A DNA stretch of 64,000 bases from Litorimonas sp039975855 (GTDB lineage Bacteria > Pseudomonadota > Alphaproteobacteria > Caulobacterales > Maricaulaceae): assembly GCA_039975855.1 (NCBI GenBank), contig JBDWGH010000003.1, forward strand, positions 1 through 64,000, written 5' to 3'. Positions 1 to 8,399 of the stretch are shown piece after piece. The number at the start of each line of letters is the position of its first letter. Positions within the stretch are counted from its first letter, which is position 1. The translations under genes and the position numbers were made by a program. The notes below the pieces were generated by a model. The model ran no database searches, was not told the DNA's origin, and saw only the letters and a list, made by a program, of their open reading frames with translations.

Positions 1-1
1 A

Positions 2-142
2 GAGATGGTCATGCCAGGTGATAACGTTGAAGTTAACGTTGAGCTTATCGTGCCAATCGCGATGGAAGAGAAGCTTCGCTTCGCTATCCGTGAAGGTGGC
101 CGCACAGTCGGTGCCGGCGTCGTCGCAAAGATCATCGAATAA
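2..142 (+). CDS. tuf: Elongation factor Tu, 3' end (partial)
   Basis: The window opens inside the last 46 codons of EF-Tu, the GTPase that delivers aminoacyl-tRNA to the ribosome. The visible residues are the end of beta-barrel domain 3, with the family-typical stretches MVMPGDNV, EEKLRFAIREGG and the terminal VGAGVV before TAA. The gene start is off the left edge. Its position just before rpsJ is the usual alphaproteobacterial junction between the str operon and the S10 operon. A stem-loop follows the stop, so at least part of transcription probably ends here. Confidence 0.96.
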   Translation, partial: EMVMPGDNVEVNVELIVPIAMEEKLRFAIREGGRTVGAGVVAKIIE

Positions 143-166
143 CCGATATTAGTTATTGAGTATTTG

Positions 167-196
167 AGCGGCCCACGCTAATGGGCCGCTTCTTAT
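167..196 (+). terminator. Probable tuf terminator hairpin
   Basis: A 9-bp perfect stem (AGCGGCCCA at 167-175, TGGGCCGCT at 182-190) with a 6-nt loop is followed by a short, imperfect T-rich run (TCTTAT). It sits between tuf and rpsJ. The weak U-tract suggests partial termination or attenuation between the two operons. Confidence 0.6.
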
Positions 197-273
197 AAAG
201 AAACGCGCTTCGACTCGGCATTATCGACCTCGAAGCGAGCTGTTTGAAACGTGAAAATTCCAAGGGTTCCGTT

Positions 274-588
274 ATGGATCGTCAAAATATTCGCATACGG
301 TTGAAGGCTTTCGACCATCGCATCCTCGACGTCTCGACTAAAGAGATTGTCTCGACGGCCAAGCGCACTGGCGCGACCGTTCGTGGTCCAATTCCGCTGC
401 CAACCCGTATTGAGAAGTTCACTGTGAACCGCTCACCTCACGTTAGCAAAAAATCTCGCGAGCAATTCGAGATCCGTACTCATAAACGGATGCTCGATAT
501 CGTAGACCCAACACCGCAGACCGTGGACGCGCTCATGAAGCTCGACCTTGCTGCCGGCGTTGACGTCGAAATCAAATTAGGAGCGTAA
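274..588 (+). CDS. rpsJ: 30S ribosomal protein S10
   Basis: S10 of the 30S head, also known as NusE in antitermination complexes. The 104-residue product has the normal family length and the signature stretches IRIRLKAFDHR, GPIPLPT and REQFEIRTHKR. An in-frame TTG lies 30 bases upstream (244), but the ATG at 274 gives the conserved N-terminus MDRQNIRIRL and is preceded by AAGGG. It is the first gene of the S10 operon, and rplC follows after 2 bases. Confidence 0.97.
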   Translation: MDRQNIRIRLKAFDHRILDVSTKEIVSTAKRTGATVRGPIPLPTRIEKFTVNRSPHVSKKSREQFEIRTHKRMLDIVDPTPQTVDALMKLDLAAGVDVEIKLGA

Positions 589-590
589 GC

Positions 591-1334
591 ATGTTGCGTT
601 CAGGACTTCTTGCACAAAAACTGGGTATGACCCAAGTTTATGACGAAGCGGGCAACCATATTCCTGTGACAGTATTGTCACTTGAGGGTTGCCAGGTCGT
701 TGCCTCTAAAACAGTCGCTCGCGACGGTTACACATCCCTTCAGCTAGGTGCTGGCGATGCGAAACCTAAGCGCGTGACAAAAGCTGAGCGTGAGCGCTTT
801 GCTAAAGCGGGTGTTACCCCAAAGAAAAAATGTGTCGAATTTCGTATTGCTGAAGGCAATGAAATCGAAGTTGGCGCAACAATGGCTGCGGATCACTTTG
901 TTCCAGGTCAAAAAGTCGACGCCGCAGGCATTACCGTTGGTAAGGGTTTTGCAGGTGCGATGAAGCGTCATAACTTTGGTGGTTTGCGCGCGACACATGG
1001 TGTTTCGATCTCTCACAGATCCCACGGCTCAACAGGTCAGTGTCAGGATCCGGGTAAGGTCTTTAAAGGCAAGAAAATGGCCGGTCACATGGGTGCCGTT
1101 CGTCGTACAGTTCAAAACTTGGAAGTTGCTCGCGTAGATGCTGAGCAAGGTCTTGTTATGATCAAAGGTGCAACGCCGGGTGCTAAGGGTGCTTGGATTG
1201 AAATCCGCGATGCCGTGAAGGGCACGAAAATGGATGACCTTCCTTTGCCGGGTAAGTTCACAATGGAAGCGCCTGTTAAGGCTAAGCCTGCCAAGGAAGC
1301 TCCAAAGGCAGACAAGAAAGGTGAGGAAGAGTAA
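591..1334 (+). CDS. rplC: 50S ribosomal protein L3
   Basis: L3, a 23S rRNA-binding protein near the peptidyl-transferase centre and an early assembly protein. The 247-residue product begins with the bacterial L3 pattern (GLLAQKLGMTQVYDE) and carries the conserved SHRSHGSTGQCQDPGKVFKGKKM-type loop around residues 143-165. The last 25 or so residues form a charged Lys/Ala/Glu tail, as in other alphaproteobacterial L3 proteins. The start has a good ribosome site (TTAGGAG). Its stop codon is immediately followed by the rplD start. Confidence 0.97.
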   Translation: MLRSGLLAQKLGMTQVYDEAGNHIPVTVLSLEGCQVVASKTVARDGYTSLQLGAGDAKPKRVTKAERERFAKAGVTPKKKCVEFRIAEGNEIEVGATMAADHFVPGQKVDAAGITVGKGFAGAMKRHNFGGLRATHGVSISHRSHGSTGQCQDPGKVFKGKKMAGHMGAVRRTVQNLEVARVDAEQGLVMIKGATPGAKGAWIEIRDAVKGTKMDDLPLPGKFTMEAPVKAKPAKEAPKADKKGEEE

Positions 1335-1955
1335 ATGAAACTCGACGTTCAAACACTCGCCGGGAAAAAGTCAGGCTCTGTAGAGCTTAACGATTCCGTT
1401 TTCGGCAATGAGCCGCGCGCAGATATTCTGCACCGCATGGTTCGTTATCAGCTCGCCAAGCGTCGCTCCGGCACGCATCAGGTTCAAGAGCGTGGTGATG
1501 TTTCCAAAACAACAAAACGTATCGGCAACCAAAAGGGCGGCGGTACAGCGCGTCACGGTAACGGATCTGTATCTCAGTTCCGTGGTGGTGCTAAGGCCCA
1601 CGGACCGCGTTCGCGCGATCACAGCTTTAATCTTCCTAAGAAGGTTCGCGCCATGGCTTTGCGTCATGCGCTCTCTTCCAAGGTAAAATCATCTGAGCTC
1701 ATCATCATTGATGAAGCAGCTATGAAGACACCAAAAACAGCGGAGCTTCGCGCTCAACTTGAAAAGCTTGGTGTCACAAACGGCCTCGTCGTTACTGGTG
1801 CTTCCGTTGATGGAAATTTTGCTAAAGCTGCGAACAACATTCCAAATTTGGATGTTTTGTCTTCAGCTGGTGCCAATGTTTATGACATTCTCAAGCGTCA
1901 CCAATTGGTGTTGACGAAAGAGGCTGTCGCTGATTTGGAGGCTCGCCTGTCATGA
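1335..1955 (+). CDS. rplD: 50S ribosomal protein L4
   Basis: L4, which lines the peptide exit tunnel with its extended arm. It has 206 residues, the usual length. The tunnel loop rich in Arg/Gly (QKGGGTARHGNGSVSQFRGG region, residues about 66-86) is intact, and the C-terminal Rossmann-like half ends in VLTKEAVADLEARL. In E. coli, L4 also represses its own operon; nothing here shows whether that holds. It overlaps rplW by 4 bases (ATGA), consistent with translational coupling. Confidence 0.97.
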   Translation: MKLDVQTLAGKKSGSVELNDSVFGNEPRADILHRMVRYQLAKRRSGTHQVQERGDVSKTTKRIGNQKGGGTARHGNGSVSQFRGGAKAHGPRSRDHSFNLPKKVRAMALRHALSSKVKSSELIIIDEAAMKTPKTAELRAQLEKLGVTNGLVVTGASVDGNFAKAANNIPNLDVLSSAGANVYDILKRHQLVLTKEAVADLEARLS

Positions 1956-2248
1956 GCATCGCAGCACGTCATTACGATACGGTCACCGCGCCGATCATTA
2001 CAGAGAAGACGACAATCGTCGCTGAAAACAACCAGGTTGTTTTCGAAGTGCCGCTCAGCTCGTCAAAGCCTGAAATCAAGGAGGCTATTGAGCAATTGTT
2101 CAAGGTGTCCGTGATGGCCGTGAACACTGTTCGCGTAAAAGGTAAAACCAAGCGTTTCCGGGGTCGCCCTGGCAAGCGCAACGATGTCAAAAAAGCTTAC
2201 GTTACGTTGAAAGACGGCGACAGCATCGACATCGCGACAGGATTGTAG
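1952..2248 (+). CDS. rplW: 50S ribosomal protein L23
   Basis: L23 lies at the tunnel exit and is the docking site for trigger factor and SRP. The product is 98 residues, family length. Recognisable parts are the N-terminal RHYDTVTAPIITEKTT and the basic loop VKGKTKRFRGRPGKRND. The ATG overlaps the end of rplD by 4 bases, and rplB follows after 10 bases. Confidence 0.97.
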   Translation: MSIAARHYDTVTAPIITEKTTIVAENNQVVFEVPLSSSKPEIKEAIEQLFKVSVMAVNTVRVKGKTKRFRGRPGKRNDVKKAYVTLKDGDSIDIATGL

Positions 2249-2258
2249 AGGCTCGATC

Positions 2259-3092
2259 ATGGCATTGAAGACTTTCAACCCGACGTCCCCGTCCCGCCGT
2301 CACCTGGTTCAGGTTGACCGTTCGGAGCTCCACAAAGGTCGTCCGGAAAAATCACTAACACAGGGTCTGACAAAGTCAGGTGGCCGTAACAACACTGGGC
2401 GTATCACGATGCGTCGCCAGGGTGGTGGTCATAAGCGTCTTTATCGCATGGTCGACTTTAAGCGGACCAAGCAAGGCGAGGCGACTGTTTTGCGTTTGGA
2501 GTATGATCCGAACCGTACGGCTTTCATCGCGCTCATCCAGTATAAAGATGGCGAAAAGTCATACATCCTTGCGCCACAGCGTTTGGCGGTAGGTGACACC
2601 GTTATCTCTGCTGACCGTGCAGACGTGAAGCCGGGCAACACAATGCCGCTTCGTGTTATGCCTGTCGGAACAATCATTCACAATATCGAGCTTAAGCCCG
2701 GTAAAGGTGGTCAATTGGCACGTTCAGCGGGTACATATGCTCAGCTGGTCGGTCGTTCTGAGGGTTATGCTCAAATTCGTCTGAAGTCTGGCGAGATGCG
2801 CATGGTTCACCAAACATGTCTTGCGACTGTTGGTGCAGTTTCAAACCCTGACCACATGAACATTAATCTGGGTAAAGCTGGCCGTAAGCGCTGGTTAGGT
2901 AAGCGTCCGCAAGTTCGCGGCGTGGCCATGAACCCAGTTGATCACCCTCACGGTGGTGGTGAAGGCCGGACTTCCGGTGGTCGTCATCCTGTGACTCCAT
3001 GGGGTAAGCCGACCAAGGGTGCCAAAACGCGCTCTAATAAAGCTACCGACAAATTCATCATTCGTTCGCGTCACGCGAAGAAAAAACGCTAG
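2259..3092 (+). CDS. rplB: 50S ribosomal protein L2
   Basis: L2, one of the most conserved proteins of the large subunit, needed for subunit association and peptidyl-transferase activity. The 277-residue length is typical. Conserved landmarks are GRNNTGRITMRRQGGGHK near residues 42-59, the RNA-binding core, and the C-terminal MNPVDHPHGGGEGR motif (about residues 224-237), which carries the histidine linked to catalysis. The gene is flanked by rplW and rpsS. Confidence 0.98.
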   Translation: MALKTFNPTSPSRRHLVQVDRSELHKGRPEKSLTQGLTKSGGRNNTGRITMRRQGGGHKRLYRMVDFKRTKQGEATVLRLEYDPNRTAFIALIQYKDGEKSYILAPQRLAVGDTVISADRADVKPGNTMPLRVMPVGTIIHNIELKPGKGGQLARSAGTYAQLVGRSEGYAQIRLKSGEMRMVHQTCLATVGAVSNPDHMNINLGKAGRKRWLGKRPQVRGVAMNPVDHPHGGGEGRTSGGRHPVTPWGKPTKGAKTRSNKATDKFIIRSRHAKKKR

Positions 3093-3104
3093 GGAGCGCG
3101 GATT

Positions 3105-3383
3105 ATGCCACGTTCAGTTTGGAAAGGTCCGTTTGTTGACGGATACCTCCTGAAGAAAGCCGCAGCGACAAAAGCCGAGGGTCGTCACAAGCCGATCAAG
3201 ACTTGGTCTCGTCGTTCTACAGTAATGCCATCTTTTGTGGGTCTGACATTTCAGGTTCACAATGGTCAAAAATTCGTTCCTGTCCTCGTGGACGAGGATA
3301 TGGTTGGCCACAAGTTGGGTGAATTTGCGCCGACACGCACTTATTACGGTCACTTGGCCGATAAAAAAGCCAAGCGGAAGTAG
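3105..3383 (+). CDS. rpsS: 30S ribosomal protein S19
   Basis: S19 of the 30S head, contacting the A-site side and L5. The 92-residue product starts MPRSVWKGPFVDGYLLKK and contains the conserved TWSRRSTVMPSFVGLTF and HKLGEFAPTRTYYGH stretches. No anomalies are visible. rplV follows after 5 bases. Confidence 0.97.
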   Translation: MPRSVWKGPFVDGYLLKKAAATKAEGRHKPIKTWSRRSTVMPSFVGLTFQVHNGQKFVPVLVDEDMVGHKLGEFAPTRTYYGHLADKKAKRK

Positions 3384-3388
3384 ACGTC

Positions 3389-3775
3389 ATGGCCAAACAA
3401 AAAAATCCCCGTCGCTGCGCCGACAACGAAGCTCGCGCTAAGCTGCGCATGATCCGGATTAGTCCGCAAAAGCTAAACCTCGTCGCTCAGCTTATCCGTG
3501 GTAAGAAAGTTGAAACAGCTTTGGCTGACCTTGAGTTCTCGCACAAGCGTATCTCTGGTGAAGTCAAAAAAGTGCTGAACAGCGCAATCGCAAATGCCGA
3601 GAACAATCATGGTCTCGACGTCGATAGCCTGATCGTATCCGAGGCTTATGTTGGAAAGAACTTCGTTATGAAGCGTTTCCGTGCGCGAGCTCGCGGTCGT
3701 GGCGCCCGTATTCTGAAACCATTTTCTGAGCTGACTATCGTCGTCAAGGAAGTTGAAGAGCAGGAGGCCGCGTAA
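3389..3775 (+). CDS. rplV: 50S ribosomal protein L22
   Basis: L22, whose beta-hairpin lines the exit tunnel. It has 128 residues. Visible landmarks are RMIRISPQKLNLVAQLIRGK near the N-terminus, the hairpin stretch AYVGKNFVMKRFRARARGRG and the end SELTIVVKE. The final TAATG places its stop one base over the start of rpsC, implying coupled translation. Confidence 0.97.
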   Translation: MAKQKNPRRCADNEARAKLRMIRISPQKLNLVAQLIRGKKVETALADLEFSHKRISGEVKKVLNSAIANAENNHGLDVDSLIVSEAYVGKNFVMKRFRARARGRGARILKPFSELTIVVKEVEEQEAA

Positions 3776-4518
3776 TGGGTCAGAAGATTAATCCAATTGG
3801 CTTGCGTCTTGGTATTAACCGGACTTGGTCATCGCGTTGGTACGCTAACACTGCTGAGTATGGTGATCTGCTACATCAAGATTTAGCTATTCGCTCTTTC
3901 TTAATGGGTGAGTTGAAGAACGCATCTGTTTCTCGCATCGTTATTGAACGTCCGCACAAAACTTGCCGCATCACTATCTACACGGCGCGTCCGGGTGTTG
4001 TGATTGGTAAAAAGGGTGCCGACATCGAAGTCCTTCGCAAGAAGGTTGCTTCCATGGTTGACGGCGAAGTTTTCATCAACCTTGTTGAGGTTCGTAAGCC
4101 AGAAGTTGACGCTAACCTTGTTGCTGACGGCATTGCCCAGCAGCTTGAGCGTCGCGTCTCTTTCCGCCGTGCGATGAAGCGTTCGCTTCAAAGCGCCATG
4201 CGGATGGGTGCTGTTGGTTGTAAGATCAAATTGGGTGGCCGCTTAGGTGGCGCTGAAATCGCCCGTGTTGAGCAGTACAACGAAGGTTCAGTTCCTTTGC
4301 ATACAATGCGTGCTGATATTGATTACGGAACTGCGCGTGCGATGACAGCCATGGGTATCATCGGTATCAAGGTTTGGATCAATAAAGGCGAGATCATGGA
4401 ACATGATCCATACGCCCATGAGAAGCGCATGTCCGAGCAGGGCAATGAGCGTTCACGTGGTGGCGATCGTCAACGCAATGACCGTCAGGGCGGCCGCCGT
4501 CCTGCGCGAACAAACTAA
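3775..4518 (+). CDS. rpsC: 30S ribosomal protein S3
   Basis: S3 of the 30S head, part of the mRNA entry helicase site. The 247-residue product has the N-terminal signature MGQKINPIGLRLG, a KH domain with GVVIGKKGADIE at about residues 76-87, and the C-terminal S3 domain (GCKIKLGGRLGGAEIAR). The last 30 residues form a basic, low-complexity tail (arginine, asparagine, glycine), as is common in alphaproteobacteria. It overlaps rplV by one base and precedes rplP by 12 bases. Confidence 0.97.
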   Translation: MGQKINPIGLRLGINRTWSSRWYANTAEYGDLLHQDLAIRSFLMGELKNASVSRIVIERPHKTCRITIYTARPGVVIGKKGADIEVLRKKVASMVDGEVFINLVEVRKPEVDANLVADGIAQQLERRVSFRRAMKRSLQSAMRMGAVGCKIKLGGRLGGAEIARVEQYNEGSVPLHTMRADIDYGTARAMTAMGIIGIKVWINKGEIMEHDPYAHEKRMSEQGNERSRGGDRQRNDRQGGRRPARTN

Positions 4519-4530
4519 GGGCTAAGAGCA

Positions 4531-4953
4531 ATGTTACAGCCAAAACGTACAAAATTCCGGAAGGCTCATAAGGGCCGGATCAAGGGCGTAGCAAAGGGCG
4601 GCACAGCGCTGAACTTTGGTTCCTATGGTCTAAAATCATTGGAAGCGGAGCGGGTTACAGCTCGTCAGATCGAAGCGACACGTCGTGCGATCACGCGTCA
4701 CATGAAACGTTCCGGTCGTGTGTGGATCCGCATCTTCCCTGATGTGCCTGTCACGAAAAAGCCAACTGAAGTCCGTATGGGTAAAGGTAAGGGTTCTGTC
4801 GAATTCTGGGCCGCTAAGGTCAAACCTGGTCGGATTATGTTTGAAATCGACGGTGTGTCTGATGAAGTCGCCCGTGAAGCCTTGCGTCTCGGCGCAGCTA
4901 AATTGCCTGTGCGGACGAAAATCGTCATGCGCCCAGGCGAGAAGCCGGAATAG
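4531..4953 (+). CDS. rplP: 50S ribosomal protein L16
   Basis: L16 organises the A-site finger and tRNA-binding region of the large subunit. The product is 140 residues. Conserved elements include MLQPKRTKFRKAHKGR at the start, RRAITRHMKRSGRVWIRIFPD, and the MGKGKGSVEFWAAKVKPGR loop, which contains the arginine hydroxylated in some bacteria. Ordinary position between rpsC and rpmC. Confidence 0.97.
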   Translation: MLQPKRTKFRKAHKGRIKGVAKGGTALNFGSYGLKSLEAERVTARQIEATRRAITRHMKRSGRVWIRIFPDVPVTKKPTEVRMGKGKGSVEFWAAKVKPGRIMFEIDGVSDEVAREALRLGAAKLPVRTKIVMRPGEKPE

Positions 4954-4964
4954 GAGAGGCGATC

Positions 4965-5171
4965 ATGAAAGCCGAAGATATCCGCGCCCTCTCTGAGGAC
5001 CAAATTACAGAAGAGCTGTTGAAGCTAAAGAAAGAGCAGTTCAACCTGCGCTTCCAAGATGCAACAGGTCAGCTGGAGAAAACAGCCCGCGTGCGTCAGG
5101 TCCGTCGTGACATCGCTCGCATCAAGACAATCCAGGGCGAAAAAAAATCCGCTCAGAAGAAAGAGGCGTAA
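4965..5171 (+). CDS. rpmC: 50S ribosomal protein L29
   Basis: L29, a small two-helix protein at the tunnel exit next to L23. The 68-residue product has the family pattern (LKKEQFNLRFQDATGQL, then RVRQVRRDIARIKT). The start has a good site (GGAGAGGCG upstream). It is spaced 11 bases from rplP and 3 bases from rpsQ. Confidence 0.96.
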   Translation: MKAEDIRALSEDQITEELLKLKKEQFNLRFQDATGQLEKTARVRQVRRDIARIKTIQGEKKSAQKKEA

Positions 5172-5174
5172 GTT

Positions 5175-5408
5175 ATGCCTAAACGTATCCTTCAAGGTGT
5201 CGTCGTTTCCGATAAAACGGACAAGACGGTTGTTGTCAAAGTCGAACGCTCTTTCCTGCACCCGTTGCTGAAGAAGACTATTCGTCGGACAAAGAAATAT
5301 CACGCCCATGACGAGTCTAACTCCGTCAAGGTCGGCGAGCAGGTGCGCATCATCGAATGCCCACCAAAATCAAAACTGAAGACCTGGGAAGTCGTCGCCG
5401 GAAAATAA
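5175..5408 (+). CDS. rpsQ: 30S ribosomal protein S17
   Basis: S17, a primary 16S rRNA-binding OB-fold protein. It has 77 residues, beginning MPKRILQGVVVSDKTDKTVVV, with the conserved basic loop RRTKKYHAHDE and VRIIECPPKSK near the end. Normal length and context. The next gene, rplN, starts 37 bases later. Confidence 0.97.
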   Translation: MPKRILQGVVVSDKTDKTVVVKVERSFLHPLLKKTIRRTKKYHAHDESNSVKVGEQVRIIECPPKSKLKTWEVVAGK

Positions 5409-5445
5409 TCCGGTTGCACGAAACTGCCAAGCTTAGGAGAATCGC

Positions 5446-5829
5446 ATGATTCAAATGCAAACAAATCTCGACGTCGCGGATAACTCCGGTGCTCGTCGCG
5501 TCCAGTGCATCAAGGTGCTGGGTGGATCAAAGCGTCGCTATGCGAGCGTGGGTGACATTATTGTCGTCTCCGTGAAAGAAGCACAGCCACGTAGTAAAGT
5601 TAAAAAGGGTGACGTGCGTCGCGCTGTCGTTGTTCGTGTTCGTAAGGACATTCAGCGTCGCGACGGGTCTGTTATCCGTTTTGACGGCAATGCTGCTGTC
5701 ATCATCAACACAAATGGCGAGCCTCTCGGGACTCGGATCTTTGGCCCTGTGCCGCGCGAACTTCGCGCTAAGTCCAGCCCGACAAAGAATCTGATGAAGA
5801 TTGTCTCGCTCGCACCAGAGGTTTTGTAG
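5446..5829 (+). CDS. rplN: 50S ribosomal protein L14
   Basis: L14, at the subunit interface and the binding partner of the silencing factor RsfS. The 127-residue product is about 5 residues longer than the usual 122, through small internal differences rather than a new domain. Signature stretches are MIQMQTNLDVADNSGAR, AVVVRVRK and GTRIFGPVPRELR. AGGAG lies 8 bases before the ATG, and the downstream gene begins 2 bases after the stop. Confidence 0.97.
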   Translation: MIQMQTNLDVADNSGARRVQCIKVLGGSKRRYASVGDIIVVSVKEAQPRSKVKKGDVRRAVVVRVRKDIQRRDGSVIRFDGNAAVIINTNGEPLGTRIFGPVPRELRAKSSPTKNLMKIVSLAPEVL

Positions 5830-5831
5830 TC

Positions 5832-6152
5832 ATGGCTGCCAAGATCAAAAAAGGCGATTATGTCATCGTGCTTTCGGGCGCCGACAAAGGTCGCAAAGGC
5901 GAAGTTCTGTCTGTCTTGCCTGCTGAAGAGCGTGTCGTCGTAAAAGGCGTTCGTCTTGTGAAGCGTCACGTCAAGCCGACCCAAGCTGACCCAGAGGGCG
6001 GTATCAAGTCTTTCGAGGCTGCGATCCACGTGTCTAACGTTGCTCATATTGACCCAAAAGATAACGTGGCAACACGTGTCGGGTTTAAGACGTTGAAAGA
6101 CGGTAAAAAGGTCCGCGTGGCCAAAAAATCGGGAGAAGTCATCGATGGCTAA
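5832..6152 (+). CDS. rplX: 50S ribosomal protein L24
   Basis: L24, an assembly-initiating protein at the tunnel exit. The 106-residue product carries the KOW motif at the N-terminus (KIKKGDYVIVLSGADKGRKGEVL) and the conserved VKRHVKPTQADPEGGI. The end overlaps the rplE start by 8 bases, so translation of the two is probably coupled. Confidence 0.97.
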   Translation: MAAKIKKGDYVIVLSGADKGRKGEVLSVLPAEERVVVKGVRLVKRHVKPTQADPEGGIKSFEAAIHVSNVAHIDPKDNVATRVGFKTLKDGKKVRVAKKSGEVIDG

Positions 6153-6699
6153 GCCGTATACACCCCGTCTAGCTGCACTGTATCAGGACGAAGTTCGTGC
6201 CATGATGCAGGAGCGGTTCAAATACTCCAACCCTATGCAAATTCCTGGCGTCGAAAAGATCGTCTTGAACATGGGTCTTGGTGAAGGCGTTGCAGATAAG
6301 AAAAAAGTCACAGCCGCTATCGAGGAGCTAACGCTCATCGCAGGTCAAAAGCCTGTTGCGACTGTCGCCAAGAAATCCATTGCGGGCTTTAAGCTTCGTG
6401 ACGGCATGGTGATTGGTGCAAAGGTGACTTTGCGTCGTGACCGCATGTTTGAATTTATGGATCGTCTAGTGAACATCGCCTTGCCGCGCGTTCGTGACTT
6501 CCGTGGATTGAACGCCAAAAGTTTTGACGGCAATGGCAACTATGCCATGGGCCTGAAAGAGCATATCGTGTTTACGGAAATCGACTATGATAAAGTCGAA
6601 CAAGTCCGCGGTATGGATATCGTGGTGCAAACCAGCGCCAAAACAGATGAAGAAGCCAAGGCATTATTGGCCGCGCTTGGGTTCCCGTTTCCGAAGTAA
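6145..6699 (+). CDS. rplE: 50S ribosomal protein L5
   Basis: L5 binds 5S rRNA and the P-site tRNA elbow. The 184-residue length is typical. Recognisable stretches are NPMQIPGVEKIVLNMGLGE, AGQKPVATVAKKSIAGFKLR, GAKVTLRRDRMFEF and the C-terminal GMDIVVQTSAKTDEEAKALL. It overlaps rplX by 8 bases; a 77-base spacer follows before rpsN. Confidence 0.97.
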   Translation: MAKPYTPRLAALYQDEVRAMMQERFKYSNPMQIPGVEKIVLNMGLGEGVADKKKVTAAIEELTLIAGQKPVATVAKKSIAGFKLRDGMVIGAKVTLRRDRMFEFMDRLVNIALPRVRDFRGLNAKSFDGNGNYAMGLKEHIVFTEIDYDKVEQVRGMDIVVQTSAKTDEEAKALLAALGFPFPK

Positions 6700-6776
6700 T
6701 CGGAAAACGTCCAAGCGAACGCAATAAGTCGAGCGGGTCTTTTTAAGGCCCAGCAACCTAAGAAGGAATAGATTGA

Positions 6777-7082
6777 ATGGCTAAAGTCAGTGCAGTCGAA
6801 CGCAATTTGAAGCGCCAGCGCCTCGTTGCGAAATATGCCGCGAAACGTGCCCTGTTAAAGGATACGGCTCGCGACAAAGACCTCCCGGTCGAAGAGCGCT
6901 TTGCCGCTCAGCTGAAACTCGCGGCGTTGCCACGTAATTCAGCTGCGAACCGCGTCCGTAACCGTTGTTTGGTTACGGGTCGTCCAAGAGGCTATTATCG
7001 TAAAATGAAAATGTCCCGTATCGCGGTTCGCGATTTGGGCTCAATCGGCCTGATCCCAGGCCTCACGAAATCTAGTTGGTAG
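6777..7082 (+). CDS. rpsN: 30S ribosomal protein S14
   Basis: S14 of the 30S head. The 101-residue product is the long, zinc-free (C-minus) form: no CxxC pairs are present, only one cysteine in RNRCLVTGRPRGYYRKMKMSR. A ribosome site (AGAAGGAATAG) precedes the ATG. The 77-base spacer from rplE contains a weak GGGTC/GGCCC fold, not convincing as a terminator. Confidence 0.97.
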   Translation: MAKVSAVERNLKRQRLVAKYAAKRALLKDTARDKDLPVEERFAAQLKLAALPRNSAANRVRNRCLVTGRPRGYYRKMKMSRIAVRDLGSIGLIPGLTKSSW

Positions 7083-7094
7083 GGGGAATACAAA

Positions 7095-7493
7095 ATGTCT
7101 TTTTCTGATCCACTCGGTGATATGCTCACCCGTATCCGTAACGCCATCATGCGTAACCGTTCCACGGTTATGACACCGGCTTCAAACTTGCGTGGCCGCG
7201 TCCTTGACGTCTTGGCCGACGAAGGTTTTATCCGCGGATATTCCGAAACAACTGACGATGCGGGTTTCCGCGCCTTCTCAATCGAACTGAAATACTTCGA
7301 AGGTGAAGCCGTCATTCGTGAAATCAAGCGCGTGTCCAAACCTGGTCGCCGTGTCTATTCCTCTGTGAAGACACTGCCGCAGGTTCGTAACGGTCTTGGT
7401 ATTTCAATTCTATCAACCCCTAAAGGCGTTATGAGTGACGCCGCTGCACGTGAAAATAACGTGGGCGGTGAAGTTCTCTGCCAGGTCGCGTAA
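7095..7493 (+). CDS. rpsH: 30S ribosomal protein S8
   Basis: S8, a central-domain assembly protein of 16S rRNA; in E. coli it is also the translational repressor of the spc operon. The 132-residue product starts SFSDPLGDMLTRIRNA and ends with the conserved GISILSTPKGVMSDAAAREN stretch. Normal length. rplF follows after 10 bases. Confidence 0.97.
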   Translation: MSFSDPLGDMLTRIRNAIMRNRSTVMTPASNLRGRVLDVLADEGFIRGYSETTDDAGFRAFSIELKYFEGEAVIREIKRVSKPGRRVYSSVKTLPQVRNGLGISILSTPKGVMSDAAARENNVGGEVLCQVA

Positions 7494-7503
7494 GGAGGGT
7501 TAC

Positions 7504-8037
7504 ATGTCACGTATTGGTAAAAACCCTATCACTGTTCCTGACGCGGTCACGCTGACTCAAAACGGTCAAACCGTTTCAGCCAAAGGTCCAAAAGGCGAAT
7601 TAAGCTTCACGCTGCCATCCGCCGTTACGGGGTCTTTGAAAGACGGCGCTTTCACAGTCACTCCTGTTGAAGGTGTTAAAAACGCTTCTGCGATGTGGGG
7701 CATGGCTCGCACTATGGTTTCCAATCTCATCGAAGGCGTTACGAACGGCTTTAAGAAAGATCTGGAACTCCGCGGTGTTGGTTATCGTGCACAGGCTCAG
7801 GGATCTAAGCTGACAATGCAGCTCGGTTTCTCTCACGATGTTATCTATGAGGCACCTGAAGGCATCACGATAAGTGCGCCAAAGCCGACACAGATTATTG
7901 TTGAAGGCATCGACAAACAAAAAGTTGGCCAAGTGGCCGCTGAAATTCGTTCTTACCGCAAGCCAGAGCCTTACAAGGGTAAAGGTGTTCGTTATGTTGG
8001 CGAATATGTGCGTCAGAAGGAAGGGAAGAAGAAGTAG
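7504..8037 (+). CDS. rplF: 50S ribosomal protein L6
   Basis: L6, near the sarcin-ricin loop and factor-binding site. The ATG at 7504 follows a near-perfect ribosome site (AAGGAGGGTTAC) and gives the conserved start MSRIGKNPI and 177 residues. An upstream in-frame start at 7435 lies inside rpsH and is rejected. The second L6 repeat carries the signature GVGYRAQAQGSKL, and the C-terminus has RKPEPYKGKGVRY. Confidence 0.97.
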   Translation: MSRIGKNPITVPDAVTLTQNGQTVSAKGPKGELSFTLPSAVTGSLKDGAFTVTPVEGVKNASAMWGMARTMVSNLIEGVTNGFKKDLELRGVGYRAQAQGSKLTMQLGFSHDVIYEAPEGITISAPKPTQIIVEGIDKQKVGQVAAEIRSYRKPEPYKGKGVRYVGEYVRQKEGKKK

Positions 8038-8039
8038 TC

Positions 8040-8390
8040 ATGAAATCCGCTCGCTCCCTTATGCAGCGCCGCGCGCAACGCGTCCGTCGCCGCCTCAAAA
8101 AACATTCAAATGGACGTCCTCGTCTATCTGTATTCCGCAGTTCGAAAAACATCAGCGCGCAAATTATCGACGATGTAACAGGCCAAACACTGGCTTCTGC
8201 ATCAACGCTTGAAGACAAAAAAGCTAAAGGCGGAAACGTCGAAGCTGCGCAACGCATCGGGAAACTGATCGCAGAACGCGCTACAAAAGCAAAAGTTGGC
8301 GATGTTGTTTTCGATCGTGGACCATATCTCTATCACGGCCGGGTGAAAGCCCTTGCCGACGCGGCTCGCGAAGCCGGTCTGAAATTCTAG
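8040..8390 (+). CDS. rplR: 50S ribosomal protein L18
   Basis: L18 binds 5S rRNA together with L5. The product has 116 residues, with the bacterial L18 pattern RRLKKHSNGRPRLSVFRSSKNISAQIIDD and the C-terminal VVFDRGPYLYHGRVKALADAAREAGL. Two bases separate it from rplF and nine from rpsE. Confidence 0.97.
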   Translation: MKSARSLMQRRAQRVRRRLKKHSNGRPRLSVFRSSKNISAQIIDDVTGQTLASASTLEDKKAKGGNVEAAQRIGKLIAERATKAKVGDVVFDRGPYLYHGRVKALADAAREAGLKF

Positions 8391-8399
8391 GAACGTATT